From: Geodermatophilus obscurus
Lineage (GTDB): Bacteria > Actinomycetota > Actinomycetes > Mycobacteriales > Geodermatophilaceae
DNA length: 64,000 bases
Assembly (NCBI RefSeq): GCF_900143215.1
Contig: NZ_FRDM01000012.1
Location: forward strand, 1 to 64,000
Reading direction: 5' to 3'
In this document: one piece after another, positions 1-8,084 of the stretch
Layout of the letters: every line of letters starts with the position of its first letter
Position numbering within the stretch: the first letter of the stretch is position 1
Position numbers and translations under genes: made by a program
The notes under the pieces: model-generated
Told to the model about the DNA's origin: nothing
What the model saw: only the letters and a program-made list of their open reading frames with translations
The model's database searches: none

Positions 1-1
1 C

Positions 2-376
2 CGGGTGCTGCGCAGCGGGCTCACCGCCCCGCGCCGGGCCCGGTGGCTGCCGGGCGCGCAGCTGGGCTGGACGGCGATGGGGGTGGCGCTGGAGGGGGCG
101 GCCCTCGCCGCCGCGGTGCACGCCGTGGGCGGCTCGGTGCCGCTGCTGGCGACCGCGGCCGTGTACGGCGGGTTGCACCTGCTGTGGTCGGTGCTCCCGG
201 CGACCGGCGCACCCGGCGCCGCTGAGGTCGCCCTCGTCCTGGCACTGACCACGCTGGGGGCGCCGCTGGCCGGCGCCTGCGCCGCCGCGCTCGTGTTCCG
301 GTCGCTGGTGTTCTGGGTGCCGGCGCTGGTCGGCACGCTGCTGTCCGCCCGGTTCGAGCACCGCTTCGGCGCATGA
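2..376 (+). CDS. YbhN/LPG-synthase-TM-like membrane protein, C-terminal part (cut by window start)
   Basis: The reading frame is open to the window edge, so the N-terminus lies outside. The visible ~124 residues hold four hydrophobic segments. A Gly/Pro-rich stretch before the last pair (LPATGAPGAAEVAL) resembles the P-G-G-x-G-x-x-E loop near the end of the lysylphosphatidylglycerol-synthase transmembrane family (PF03706, YbhN/UPF0104), thought to be lipid flippase-like. The stop codon overlaps the next start (ATGA), and that next gene looks like the same family, so this is probably a tandem pair. The family call rests on hydropathy and this loop only. The substrate is unknown. Confidence 0.6.
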   Translation, partial: RVLRSGLTAPRRARWLPGAQLGWTAMGVALEGAALAAAVHAVGGSVPLLATAAVYGGLHLLWSVLPATGAPGAAEVALVLALTTLGAPLAGACAAALVFRSLVFWVPALVGTLLSARFEHRFGA

Positions 377-1455
377 ACGCCGCCGCGCCCCCGGACGACC
401 GGTGGCGCTCCTGCCGCCGGGCCCTCACCGGGCCCGCCGCGCGTACCACCGTGACGGTCGCTGTGGTGGCCGCGGTCTTCGCCGGGGTGTTGCCGCGGAT
501 CGCCGACTACTCCGCGGCCTGGGACCTGGTGCGCGGCCTCACCGCGTTGGAGGTCACCGGTGTCGCCGCGATCGCGCTGGTCAACCTGTTCTCCTACGCC
601 CCGCTGTGGATGGCGGCGATGCCGGGGCTGACCCTCGGCCGCGCGGTGCTGTCCGACCAGGCGTCGACGGCAGTGTCCAACACCGTCCCGGCCGGATTCG
701 CGTTCGGCGTCGGCACCAACGTGGCGATGTACCACTCCTTCGGTTTCTCCGCGGCCGAGATCACCCGTGCCGTGGCGCTCACCGGCGTCTGGAACACGCT
801 GGTCAAGCTCGCCACCCCCGCCGTCGCGCTGGCCGGGGTGGCGCTGGTCGGGGACGTCGACCCCTGGCTGGGCACCGCCGCCCTCGTCGGCAGCGGCGTC
901 CTCCTGCTCGGCGTCGGCACGCTGCTGACCGTCGTCACCCACGGCCGGGCGGCCGCGGTGCTGGCCGCGGCCGCGGAGCAGGCGGCGGACCGGGTCGCCC
1001 GGGTGGCGCGCCGGCGTCCGCCGTCCGGCTGGGGAGCGCGCACCGACCGGTTCCGCACCGACTCCCTGGACCTCCTGCGGCACCGGTGGGGGCACCTCAC
1101 CGCCGCGGTGGTCGGCAGCCACGCGGCGCTGTTCCTCGTGCTGCTGACCTGCCTGCGCGCCGTCGGCGGGCAGGGCGCGGACGTCCCGTGGGTCGTGGTC
1201 CTGGCCGTCTTCCCCCTCACCCGCCTGGTGATCCTCGTACCGATCACCCCGGGCGCCCTGGGGGTCGCCGAGCTCAGCTACGTGGCCGGGCTGACCGCCG
1301 TCGGCGTGGACCCGTCCGCGGCCGCCGGGACGGTGCTGCTGTTCCGCTTCCTCACCTGGTTCCTCCCCATCCCGACCGGCGTCGTCACGTGGCTGCTCTG
1401 GCGGTCCGGCGTCGGGCAGGTCCGCAGCGCCGACCCTGCCGCGGTGCGGTCGTGA
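373..1455 (+). CDS. YbhN/LPG-synthase-TM-like integral membrane protein
   Basis: A protein of 360 aa with about 8 hydrophobic segments. The C-terminal region carries the pattern ITPGALGVAELSYVAGL followed by a hydrophobic LLFRFLTWFLPIPTG stretch, typical of the PF03706 family (lysylphosphatidylglycerol synthase transmembrane region, YbhN-like putative lipid flippases). A cytoplasmic Arg-rich loop sits near residues 210-235. The ATG overlaps the stop of the upstream gene, and the stop overlaps the GTG of the PAP2 gene downstream. All three are therefore probably translated as one operon acting on membrane lipids or polyprenyl phosphates. No catalytic synthase domain is present, so it is not itself an aminoacyl-PG synthase. 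Confidence 0.75.
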   Translation: MNAAAPPDDRWRSCRRALTGPAARTTVTVAVVAAVFAGVLPRIADYSAAWDLVRGLTALEVTGVAAIALVNLFSYAPLWMAAMPGLTLGRAVLSDQASTAVSNTVPAGFAFGVGTNVAMYHSFGFSAAEITRAVALTGVWNTLVKLATPAVALAGVALVGDVDPWLGTAALVGSGVLLLGVGTLLTVVTHGRAAAVLAAAAEQAADRVARVARRRPPSGWGARTDRFRTDSLDLLRHRWGHLTAAVVGSHAALFLVLLTCLRAVGGQGADVPWVVVLAVFPLTRLVILVPITPGALGVAELSYVAGLTAVGVDPSAAAGTVLLFRFLTWFLPIPTGVVTWLLWRSGVGQVRSADPAAVRS

Positions 1456-2153
1456 CCCGCGCACGCCGACCCATCGCCCGGTACCGGCGGCGCCGGGCAG
1501 ACGTCTGGACCCTGCTGGCCGCCACGGCCGTGACGGCGCTGTGCTCCCGGGCGGTGTCCTCCGGGGACGTCGGGCCGGTCGAGGAGGCGGTGTTCGACTG
1601 GGTGAACCGGTGGCCGGACCGGCTGGAGGAGCCGCTGTGGCTGCTCCAGCTGCTCGGGGTCCTGGGGGTGCCGCTGCTGGTCGCGATCCCGGCGCTGGCG
1701 CTGCGCCGCTGGCGGCTGGTCCTCGCGCTGGTCCTGCTGGTGCCGCTCAAGCTGCTGGTGCACGGCGAGGTGGTCAAGGGCCTGGTCCAGCGTCAGCGGC
1801 CCGGGAGCACCCTGTCCGAGGTGGTGCTGCGGGACGTGCCGTCGGCCGGCGTGGCCTACCCCTCGGGGCACGCGGTCATCACCGCGGGCATCGTCGTCCT
1901 GCTCGCCCCCTACGTGCGGCGGCGCTGGCTGGCCGTCCTGGTGGTCCTGGCGCTGCTGAACGCGGTGGCCCGGGTCTACCTGGGGGCACACGCGCCGCTG
2001 GACGTGGTCGGCGGCGCGGCGCTCGGCGTGGCCATCGGCGCCGCGCTGAACCTGCTGGTCGGCGTCCCGGCGTTCCGCCGGCGTGCCGGTCCCTCCTCCG
2101 GCGAGATCGGCGGTCCCGCACCCCCGCGACGGAGATCCGTGCGACACCGGTGA
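1452..2153 (+). CDS. PAP2-superfamily membrane phosphatase
   Basis: A protein of 233 aa starting at the GTG that overlaps the previous stop (GTGA). The open frame extends much further upstream, but that part is antisense-type shadow. All three PAP2 phosphatase signature blocks are present: KGLVQRQRPG (K109 to P117), PSGH (137-140) and ARVYLGAHAPLD with the catalytic His near 180. Five or six hydrophobic segments place it in the cytoplasmic membrane. The family hydrolyses lipid pyrophosphates or phosphatidic-acid-type substrates; undecaprenyl-pyrophosphate or a phospholipid is plausible next to two YbhN-like proteins. The C-terminal ~25 residues are Pro/Arg-rich and outside the domain. Confidence 0.85.
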   Translation: MTRARRPIARYRRRRADVWTLLAATAVTALCSRAVSSGDVGPVEEAVFDWVNRWPDRLEEPLWLLQLLGVLGVPLLVAIPALALRRWRLVLALVLLVPLKLLVHGEVVKGLVQRQRPGSTLSEVVLRDVPSAGVAYPSGHAVITAGIVVLLAPYVRRRWLAVLVVLALLNAVARVYLGAHAPLDVVGGAALGVAIGAALNLLVGVPAFRRRAGPSSGEIGGPAPPRRRSVRHR

Positions 2154-2292
2154 CCTCGCCGGGGATGAGCGGTCAGGTCCGGCGGCGGGCCGCTGCAGCG
2201 GGATCAGCGGCTGGGCGCGGACGACCGGGGTGGCCAGATGGGTGCGCAGCCGCACGGAGCGGTCCGCGGTGAGGTGGTGCCGACCGGCTGGA

Positions 2293-2796
2293 TCAGCCGA
2301 GCACCGACTCCAGCGTGGTGGCCGCGAGCAGCCGAGCCCACCAGGGCCGGCGCGGGAGGGATCCCGTGGCGGCCGGCCGGGTGCGACGCCAGGCACGCCG
2401 GGCGGGGCGGACCGCCATGGCACCGCCCTTCATGCTGACCCAGCCACCGGGACCCATGGTCACGGCAGCCTTGGCCGCGCTGGGGCGGGCGGCCAGCCGG
2501 CGGGCGATCATCACGCCGCCCACCACGAGTTCCGCCGTGGTGATGACCTTGGTGACGTCGACGACGGGGTGCCACCGCACCCGGCCGTTCCGGAGCACGA
2601 AGGCGCCCATCGGACGGCTGCCGGACATCTCCGCGTCGAAGCCGCTCTCCTCCCTGCCGGCCCCGGCGCCGCGGGTCGCGGTGTGGCTCCTGGCCGCCGT
2701 CGCGGTGATCACACTCGTCCCGTCCCGCTCGTACGGCGGGGCGAAGGCGAGGACCTGCCGCTCGTGGCGGTCGGGGGTGGGTCGGGGCACGGCCAT
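2293..2796 (-). CDS. GerW/YtfJ-family-like protein
   Basis: A protein of 167 aa. The start (ATG at 2796) is favoured by a GGAGAT Shine-Dalgarno a few bases upstream; the longer open frame above it has no such site. The core reads as an entry strand (PPYERDGTSVITA), a Gly/Glu-rich turn, then MGAFVLRNGRVRWHPVVDVT. This resembles the GerW (YtfJ) family, where a Gly-rich segment is followed by an x-V-G-Y-V-I-x-x-G-x-V-x-W/F-x-P strand. In non-sporulating actinobacteria these are conserved proteins of unknown role. The last ~50 residues are basic. It converges on the PAP2 gene and diverges from the arrestin-like gene. The family call is by pattern only. Confidence 0.55.
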   Translation of the reverse strand: MAVPRPTPDRHERQVLAFAPPYERDGTSVITATAARSHTATRGAGAGREESGFDAEMSGSRPMGAFVLRNGRVRWHPVVDVTKVITTAELVVGGVMIARRLAARPSAAKAAVTMGPGGWVSMKGGAMAVRPARRAWRRTRPAATGSLPRRPWWARLLAATTLESVLG

Positions 2797-2968
2797 CGGA
2801 TCTCCAGGTGTCAGGCGGTCGGGGCCACGCTGGCACGGGAGCGGCAGGTCCGGTATGGGCCGGAGGTCCCGGCTGCGGACGTCCTTCGACCGGCGCGGCG
2901 GTCCGCGCCGGAGCCCACGATCGGCCGCGGGCCGGAACCGGCCGGCCGTCGGAGGGGGGACGCTCGGT

Positions 2969-3566
2969 ATGCGGACCCGCACGGCCGCGCTGACGGTGGA
3001 CGTGGTGAGAGCAGACGTCGTGGATGCCGGCCGGATGGAGGTCGTCGGGTCACTGACGGCCCGGCGGGACCTCCTCGTCGACGGCGGCGAGGCCGAGCTG
3101 GTCCGCACGCTCGCCCTCACCCGCCGGGAACGGAACTGGAACGGTGCCGGCTCCGCCGTCAGCCGGCCGACGGAATCCGTGCTCGGCCGGGTCGACCTCG
3201 ACGCGGCGGGCGCCATGGCAGCCGGGCAGACCCTGCACCTGCACGCCGTCGTGCCCGCGCCGGGGAGCGGCGAGGCCTCGATCGCCGGCCGGTTGGTCCA
3301 GCAGGACTACGCCGTGCGACTGCGGTGCCGGACCGAGGGACACGTCGCCGAGGCGACGAGGCAGGTCCACGTGCCCCTGGCACCCGAGCCGTCCTCGCTC
3401 GGCGAGTCGCCCGCCGAGGTCCCTGCACGTGCCCGACCGCCTCCCGGCGCCGACCTCCCGGACCCCGGACTTCGCGGTGCGCTGGGTCCTGCGGGCCGTC
3501 CTCGACCGGGCTCTGCGGCGCGACCCGCACGTCACCCTCGAGCTCCTGGCGACGACCGCGGGCTGA
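2969..3566 (+). pseudogene. Arrestin-fold-like (Spo0M-type?) protein with an apparent 1-base frameshift
   Basis: A strong RBS (GGAGGGGGGA) lies 8 bases before ATG 2969. The first ~150 residues alternate beta strands (LTVDVVRADVV, LHLHAVVPAP, GRLVQQDYAVRLRC, RQVHVPL) in a way that fits an arrestin-like or Spo0M-like beta sandwich. Around 3419-3425 the natural continuation jumps to another frame. That frame reads LHVPDRLPAPTSRTPDF and then an amphipathic tail to the stop at 3566, whereas the original frame becomes Arg/Pro-rich nonsense. Removing one C from the CCC at 3421-3423 would give E-V-L-H-V-P-D in one frame. It is either a real frameshift or a homopolymer sequencing error. The fold call is tentative. 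Confidence 0.5.
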
Positions 3567-3681
3567 CCCGCCGCCCGGAGCGATCGACGGACCTCCGTCC
3601 CTCCCGATCGGGACCCACTGCCTCTGTGCCGGGCCGCACCGCAGGCCGAGGCTCCTCGCGTACCCACTCCCAGGAGCTCCC

Positions 3682-4818
3682 ATGGACCACCCCGCCGACG
3701 CCCCGCGTCCGCATGCTCGCCGTGCGGACGCCCGGGCCGTCGCCCTCGAAGCAGCCGTCGACCAGGCGGTGCTCGCCCCCTCGGTGCACAACACCCAGCC
3801 GTGGACCTTCGTCCTGGGCCCGGAACGCGTGGAGGTGCGTGCCGACCGCCGTCGGCAGCTCACCGCCCTCGACCCGCTCGGCCGCGAGCTGACGCTGAGC
3901 GTGGGGGCGGCGCTGTTCAACCTGCGCGTCGCCCTGTCGGCACGCGGGTCGGCCGCGGCGGTGGAGCGCTGCCCGCGGCCCGACGACCCGGACCTGCTGG
4001 CGGTGGTGCACGCCGGCGGGACCGGACCCGACGTCTCCCTCGCCGAGTACGACGCGGTCATCCCCCTCCGGCGGACCAACCGGCGCCCGCTGACCGGCGA
4101 ACCCGTCCCCGACGACCTGCTCGGCGAACTGGTGGCCCTCGCCGCCGCCGAGGACACCGTGCTGGTCCCCGTGCTGCGCGAGGACCACCGCCACCTGGTC
4201 GCCCGGGTGACCCGGCAGGCCGACGAGCTGCAGAACGCCGACCGCGCCTACCGGGCCGAGATCCGCCACTGGACCACCCGGCCGGCGGAGGAGGGCGACG
4301 GCGTGCCGGTGTCCGCGGTCCCACGCATGGACGGCCTGTCCCCTGTCGGGGTGCCTCAGCGGGACTTCGACACGAGGGGCGAGGGGAGGCTGCCCGCGGA
4401 TCCCGGCGACAGCGCCGAGCGCACGCTGGTGCTGCTGGCCACCCGGGCCGACCACCCGCTCGCGTGGCTGCGCTGCGGCGAGGCGCTGCAGCGGGTGCTG
4501 CTCGAGCTGACCCGGCGCGGGTGGGTGGCGAGCCCCGTCACGCAGGCCATCGAGGTCCCGCTCACCCGCACCCAGCTGCGAGCCGCCCTGACCTGGGACG
4601 CGCACCCCCAGGTGCTGCTGAGGATCGGGCACGCCGACGACCTCGTGGCGGCTCCGCGCCGGCCCCGCGGCGACGTCGTCCGCAACAGCAGCCGACCGCC
4701 CGAGCTCCGGCGCACCCGGGCGGTCCCGACCCCGGGGGGCTGGCCGCCGGGACGGCGGGAACCCCGGCCCGCGCAGCGCCCGGTGTCCGACGGCCGCGGA
4801 GGGACGACGTGGGTGTGA
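3682..4818 (+). CDS. Acg-family FMN-binding nitroreductase-like protein
   Basis: A protein of 378 aa starting at ATG 3682 with an AGGAG site 6 bases upstream. The N-terminus carries APSVHNTQPW (residues 32-41), the FMN-site motif shared by the Acg (Rv2032)/nitroreductase group. Two related halves follow (PLRRTNRRPLTGEPVPD; RCGEALQRVLLELTRRGW), as expected for the two-domain Acg type that covers its own active site. In mycobacteria such proteins belong to the hypoxia/DosR regulon and are not efficient nitroreductases; a role in redox or dormancy physiology here is inference. The Pro/Arg-rich C-terminal tail overlaps the start of a universal-stress-protein remnant by 10 bases. DosR regulons commonly contain both gene types. 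Confidence 0.75.
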   Translation: MDHPADAPRPHARRADARAVALEAAVDQAVLAPSVHNTQPWTFVLGPERVEVRADRRRQLTALDPLGRELTLSVGAALFNLRVALSARGSAAAVERCPRPDDPDLLAVVHAGGTGPDVSLAEYDAVIPLRRTNRRPLTGEPVPDDLLGELVALAAAEDTVLVPVLREDHRHLVARVTRQADELQNADRAYRAEIRHWTTRPAEEGDGVPVSAVPRMDGLSPVGVPQRDFDTRGEGRLPADPGDSAERTLVLLATRADHPLAWLRCGEALQRVLLELTRRGWVASPVTQAIEVPLTRTQLRAALTWDAHPQVLLRIGHADDLVAAPRRPRGDVVRNSSRPPELRRTRAVPTPGGWPPGRREPRPAQRPVSDGRGGTTWV

Positions 4819-5030
4819 CGTCCCGCTCCCGGCCCGTGGTGGCGGGCGTCGACGGGTGCCCGGCGTCGACGGCCGTCCTGGACCGTCCGGTCCTCGTCGT
4901 CCCGAACGCCGGGAGCCGTGCCGCCGACCCGAGCGCCGCGCGCCGCTCCGCCGTGGCGCTGAGCTGGTCCACCGACCACGACGCCCCGGGACACCGCGCC
5001 GCCCCGCGCCGTCAGGGGCGCGGGCGATGA
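4809..5030 (+). pseudogene. Universal stress protein remnant with large internal deletion
   Basis: A short GTG-initiated frame of 73 codons. Residues 9-18 (RPVVAGVDGC) match the first beta strand and nucleotide-binding start of UspA-type proteins. About a dozen residues later the frame reads DRPVLVVPNA, which matches the last strand of the same domain (C-P-V-L-V-V). The ~100 residues normally between them are missing, as though the gene collapsed by an internal deletion. The tail has no family resemblance. The stop overlaps the flavodoxin start (ATGA), so the stub may still be translated and couple the two genes. The call rests on two short motifs, hence the moderate confidence. Confidence 0.4.
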
Positions 5031-5569
5031 CCCGGGCGCGGCCGCGGGTGCTCGTGACGGCGGCGAGCAGGCACGGGTCCACCCACGGGATCGCCGAGGC
5101 GCTGGCCCGCCGGCTGCGGGAGACCGCCGGGGACCGGGGGCTCACCGCGGCGGCCCTGCACGCGGAGAACCGTCCGGACCCGGCCGCGTTCGACGCCGTC
5201 GTCCTCGGCAGTGCCGTCTACCACGGCAGCTGGCTGGAGCCGGCCCGGGACCTCGCCCACCGGCACGCCGCCGTGCTGAGGGCCCGGCCGCTGTGGCTGT
5301 TCTCCAGCGGTCCCATCGGCGAGCCGCCCTATCCTCCGGACGAGCCGTACGACGCCGCCACCCTGACCAGGCTGCTCGTCCCGCGTGGGCACCAGGTGTT
5401 CCCGGGGCGGCTCGAGCCGACGCTGCTGACCGCCCCCGAACGGGCCGTGGTGACCGCGATGCGCGCACCGGTGGGGGACTTCCGCGACTGGGACGCCGTC
5501 CGGAGCTGGGCGGCGGAGATCGCGACGGCGCTGACCAGTGCGGTCCTCCCGACGGAGGGGACGACGTGA
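5027..5569 (+). CDS. Flavodoxin-domain protein (HemG/Flavodoxin_5-like)
   Basis: A protein of 180 aa. The N-terminus VLVTAASRHGSTHGIAEAL is the FMN phosphate-binding loop of flavodoxins in the T/S-x-x-G-S-T form, followed by DAVVLGSAVYHGSWLEPA and LWLFSSGPIG, which supply the isoalloxazine-contacting loops. The layout is that of the Flavodoxin_5 family, whose best-known member is menaquinone-dependent protoporphyrinogen oxidase HemG; many actinobacterial copies are of unknown substrate. The ATG overlaps the preceding stop by four bases. The gene lies in the same run as the Acg nitroreductase, so an FMN-dependent redox or stress role is plausible, but no specific reaction can be read from the sequence. 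Confidence 0.75.
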   Translation: MTRARPRVLVTAASRHGSTHGIAEALARRLRETAGDRGLTAAALHAENRPDPAAFDAVVLGSAVYHGSWLEPARDLAHRHAAVLRARPLWLFSSGPIGEPPYPPDEPYDAATLTRLLVPRGHQVFPGRLEPTLLTAPERAVVTAMRAPVGDFRDWDAVRSWAAEIATALTSAVLPTEGTT

Positions 5570-5594
5570 TGACGCCACACCTCCCCCGCCGACG

Positions 5595-5787
5595 GAACCC
5601 CTCGGCCGGTGCGTGCACGGTCACGCCCGGGGTGGTGTCCTCCGCGGGTCCGGGCACCAGCTCGTCACCCGGCAGGGTGGCCGCCACCTCGTCGGCAGTG
5701 GCCCCAGTTCCGCCCAACCTGGTGGATCGCCCGCAGGCCCACCGCCCCGGCACCCGCAGCCAGCAGCGCGCGCAGCACCGGGCTCAC
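5595..5787 (-). pseudogene. N-terminal remnant of an SRPBCC-type protein (frameshifted and truncated)
   Basis: Starts at GTG 5787, overlapping the upstream stop (GTGA). The first frame encodes a hydrophobic segment (LRALLAAGAGAVGL) and ends in GRNWGH. After a one-base loss in a GGGG run near 5703-5706 the next frame continues ATADEVAATLPGDELVPGPA and then TTPGVTVHAPAEG. The A-T-x-E-E-V-A-x-x-L-P-G-D-E-L-V-P run followed by T-x-x-V-T-V-x-A-P is, from memory, the typical opening of actinobacterial SRPBCC proteins. About 65 residues in, similarity stops and no lipid-binding domain follows. Both a frameshift and a 3' truncation are therefore present, and it cannot encode a working product. Confidence 0.6.
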
Positions 5788-6605
5788 CGGCCCGGAGGGA
5801 CGTCGAGGACGAGGTCGACCAGGTCCATCTCCGCGTAGGTGTACTCGCCGTCGGGCAGGTGCCAGACAGCCGCCCCACCGGTCATCCGGGGGCGTCCGTC
5901 GACGACCGTCCAGCCCCGCACCGGGGTGCTCCAGGGTGCCCGCACCGGCCCACCCGGGAGATCGGCCCAGCGGTCGTCGGTGCGGAAGTCCCGGGGCCGG
6001 CCCTCGCCGTCGAGCAGGACCTCCGCGCTCACGGTGCGCCCGGCGTCGGTGACCGACACCCGGAAGCCGTCGCCGCCGGCCGGCTCCCACCGGGTCCGGG
6101 CGTCGAGCAGCATGGCCGGGGCCAGCAGCACCGCGTCGTTGAGCCAGGTCACCAGCTCGCCGGCGTCGAACTCCGGGCCGGAGCCGTCGGCGACGGTGAC
6201 CAGACCCACGACCTTGCCGAGCATGCGTCCGGAGCCGGCGCGGTAGGTGTCCCAGCCCCACATCGGCACGACCCGGGCGACCAGCAGCCGCATCCGGAAC
6301 AGGCGGGCGACCTCGACGGCGGAGTTGTACTGCCAGGCGTCGCAGGGCATCCACGGCTGGTCGGGGCGGCGGCGGAAGCGGCCGGTGACGTGCGCCCGCA
6401 GCGACCACGTCCGCGGCCGGCCGAGGACCCCCATCGCCCGCAGATAGCGCGCGACCACGGGCGGCAGACCGGCGAGGTCGGCCTCGGTCACCGGTGCCGT
6501 GGACACCGGCCGGGTGGGCAGCCCCGCCGCGGACACGCCCCGCAGGAACGCTCGGGGCGGTCGGGCACCACCGGCGGCGGTCTGTTCAGGCGTGGACGTG
6601 CGCAT
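5784..6605 (-). CDS. DUF6544-like conserved hypothetical protein
   Basis: A protein of 273 aa starting at ATG 6605 with a clean GGAGGT five bases upstream, inside the 3' end of the preceding membrane-protein gene (20-base overlap). Visible patterns include LPPVVARYLRAMGV, a WPWMPC-like DQPWMPCDAWQYN stretch, RMLGKVVGLVTVADGSGPE and LNDAVLLAPAMLLD. These match, from memory, the DUF6544 group of beta-rich proteins of unknown function. No catalytic motif or signal peptide is evident. Two hydrophobic stretches near residues 105-120 and 175-190 are too short to be sure of membrane insertion. It is translationally coupled to the genes on both sides. Confidence 0.6.
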   Translation of the reverse strand: MRTSTPEQTAAGGARPPRAFLRGVSAAGLPTRPVSTAPVTEADLAGLPPVVARYLRAMGVLGRPRTWSLRAHVTGRFRRRPDQPWMPCDAWQYNSAVEVARLFRMRLLVARVVPMWGWDTYRAGSGRMLGKVVGLVTVADGSGPEFDAGELVTWLNDAVLLAPAMLLDARTRWEPAGGDGFRVSVTDAGRTVSAEVLLDGEGRPRDFRTDDRWADLPGGPVRAPWSTPVRGWTVVDGRPRMTGGAAVWHLPDGEYTYAEMDLVDLVLDVPPGR

Positions 6606-7491
6606 CGGGGACCTCCGGGGCGGTCGTGGGGACGGCGCGCAGCAGGCGGACGAGCAGCCGGGTGCCGATGGCTCCCAGGACGCCGAAGCCCGCGATCGGA
6701 CCGATCACCTGGGCGGGCGTGAAGGTGATGCCGGCGGCCACCTGCAGCGCGGTACCCAGGCAGATCGTCGGCAGCATCAGCACGACGGTGACCAGCAGCG
6801 GGGCGGCCAGCAGGTAGCCGAGCGGCTCCCGACGGCGGACCAGCAGGCCGGCCAGCGCCGCGGCCGGGGTGATGACCCCGAGGTCCAGGGAGTAGGTGAC
6901 CGTCGTCGTGTAGACGTCGAGCAGCTCCGGGGCCCGGCCCTGCAGCAGGGCGGTGACCAGGGGCTGCAGCCACACGACCGCGGTTCCGGCGGCCGAGGCG
7001 AGCAGGAACCGCGACAGGGCAGAATGGGGCAGCCGGGCGTCGGCGGCAGCCGCGGCCAGCGCCGCCCGGTCGGTGGCGGTGAACGCGGCGACGAACCCGA
7101 ACAGGCAGGCCGACAGCAGGGTGACGTAGGCCAGGTAGAGCGGGTTGTACGCGACGCCCAGGGCGTAGTCGGCGTAGACGTACAGCAGGTAGCCCAGCGA
7201 GCCGGTCAGCAGCAGCGCCCCGCGCGGCGAACCCTGGCGGTGCTGCAGCCAGGCCCGCACCACCAGCGGGATGCCGAAAGCGAGCACGACCGCGTCGACG
7301 GCGGTGTTGTTGGCGGCGGTGAACACCGTGTCGAAGCGGTACAGCCCGTCCCCGGCGAGCTGCGCCACCTGTCCGCGAGGGGTGAGCACCGGAACCGGGT
7401 CACCCGACGCCCGCCACAGCAGGCCGACCGCCGCGACGCCCGCCCCGACCGCGGCCACCAGGCCGGGCAGGCGGCGCAGTGCTCTCCCCAC
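6586..7491 (-). CDS. Polytopic membrane protein, unknown function (copy 1 of a paralogous pair)
   Basis: A protein of 301 aa with GTG start at 7491 and a GAGGAGG site upstream. About 8 hydrophobic segments. It shares its layout and specific stretches with the product of 13405-14379: compare GSLGYLLYVYADYALG here with AGMLAYAVYTYAYHVFG there, and the shared opening of a basic start followed by G-x-x-A-x-G-L-x-W-R. No transport or enzymatic motif was recognised. It is the first gene of a three-gene minus-strand run with the DUF6544-like gene and an SRPBCC remnant; the order suggests a conserved small operon of unknown function. Confidence 0.65.
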   Translation of the reverse strand: MGRALRRLPGLVAAVGAGVAAVGLLWRASGDPVPVLTPRGQVAQLAGDGLYRFDTVFTAANNTAVDAVVLAFGIPLVVRAWLQHRQGSPRGALLLTGSLGYLLYVYADYALGVAYNPLYLAYVTLLSACLFGFVAAFTATDRAALAAAAADARLPHSALSRFLLASAAGTAVVWLQPLVTALLQGRAPELLDVYTTTVTYSLDLGVITPAAALAGLLVRRREPLGYLLAAPLLVTVVLMLPTICLGTALQVAAGITFTPAQVIGPIAGFGVLGAIGTRLLVRLLRAVPTTAPEVPDAHVHA

Positions 7492-7654
7492 GTCGTCCTC
7501 CTCGCTGTCGCGCCCGCGGTGGGCGGCACCGGATCGGTGCAGGCCACCGGCAACCCGTCGGCGCGCAGCGGCAGGCCGACGCTAGGTCGTCTGGACGACC
7601 GCGGGGACCGCCGGAGGACCAGGACTGTCGGGACGAAGGACCCCGCCGGCTCGC

Positions 7655-8055
7655 TCAGCGGGGCAGCACCGGAACGCCGGGTCGGGGCAGCACGACGACC
7701 TGGCGCAGCTTGCCGCTGCGCGCCTCGACGGCCGGTTCGTCGGGGGTCCGTTCGACCATGACGTCCCGTGCGCCGTGCAGGGCGAGGTGCTCGTGCAGGT
7801 CGCGCAGCACCTGCGCCCGCACCGCGTCGGGGTCCGCCGCCGGCGCGACGTCGAGGCGGACGCGCAGCGTGGCCGCGTCGGTCTGCACCAGCTGGCAGCG
7901 CCGGACCCCGGGGACCTCCTCGACGACCGTGACCAGCGCCAGGGCGGCACCCGCACCGTCGCGCCCCCCGGGGTCAGCGTCAGGACGTCGTCGGTGCGGC
8001 CCTCGACGCGCAGCGCGGGCAGCGGTGGACCGTGGGTCGGCTCGGCGCTCGTCCA
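7655..8055 (-). pseudogene. C-terminal remnant of a PaaK-like adenylate-forming ligase (frameshifted)
   Basis: Only the final ~130 residues of an adenylate-forming enzyme are left. The first frame reads LRVEGRTDDVLTLTPGG, the hinge and start of the small C-terminal domain, where R-x-D-D is diagnostic. After a one-base slip near 7955 the next frame continues ALALVTVVEEVPGVRR, then a beta-alpha-beta stretch, and ends SGKLRQVVVLP, where the Lys would be the adenylation lysine. The large N-terminal domain is absent; the sequence upstream of ~8055 is the copper promoter. The intact paaK at 44662-46008 has the same elements ([20 protein letters not shown]). The deletion probably occurred when the copper genes came to lie next to it. 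Confidence 0.6.
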
Positions 8056-8084
8056 GGACGAGCCTCCGACCGCAGCTGGTGAAG

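Noticed and set aside
402-1451. Upstream extension of the PAP2 open frame
   Set aside because: Arg/Gly-rich reading inside the YbhN-like gene; the true start is the coupled GTG at 1452.
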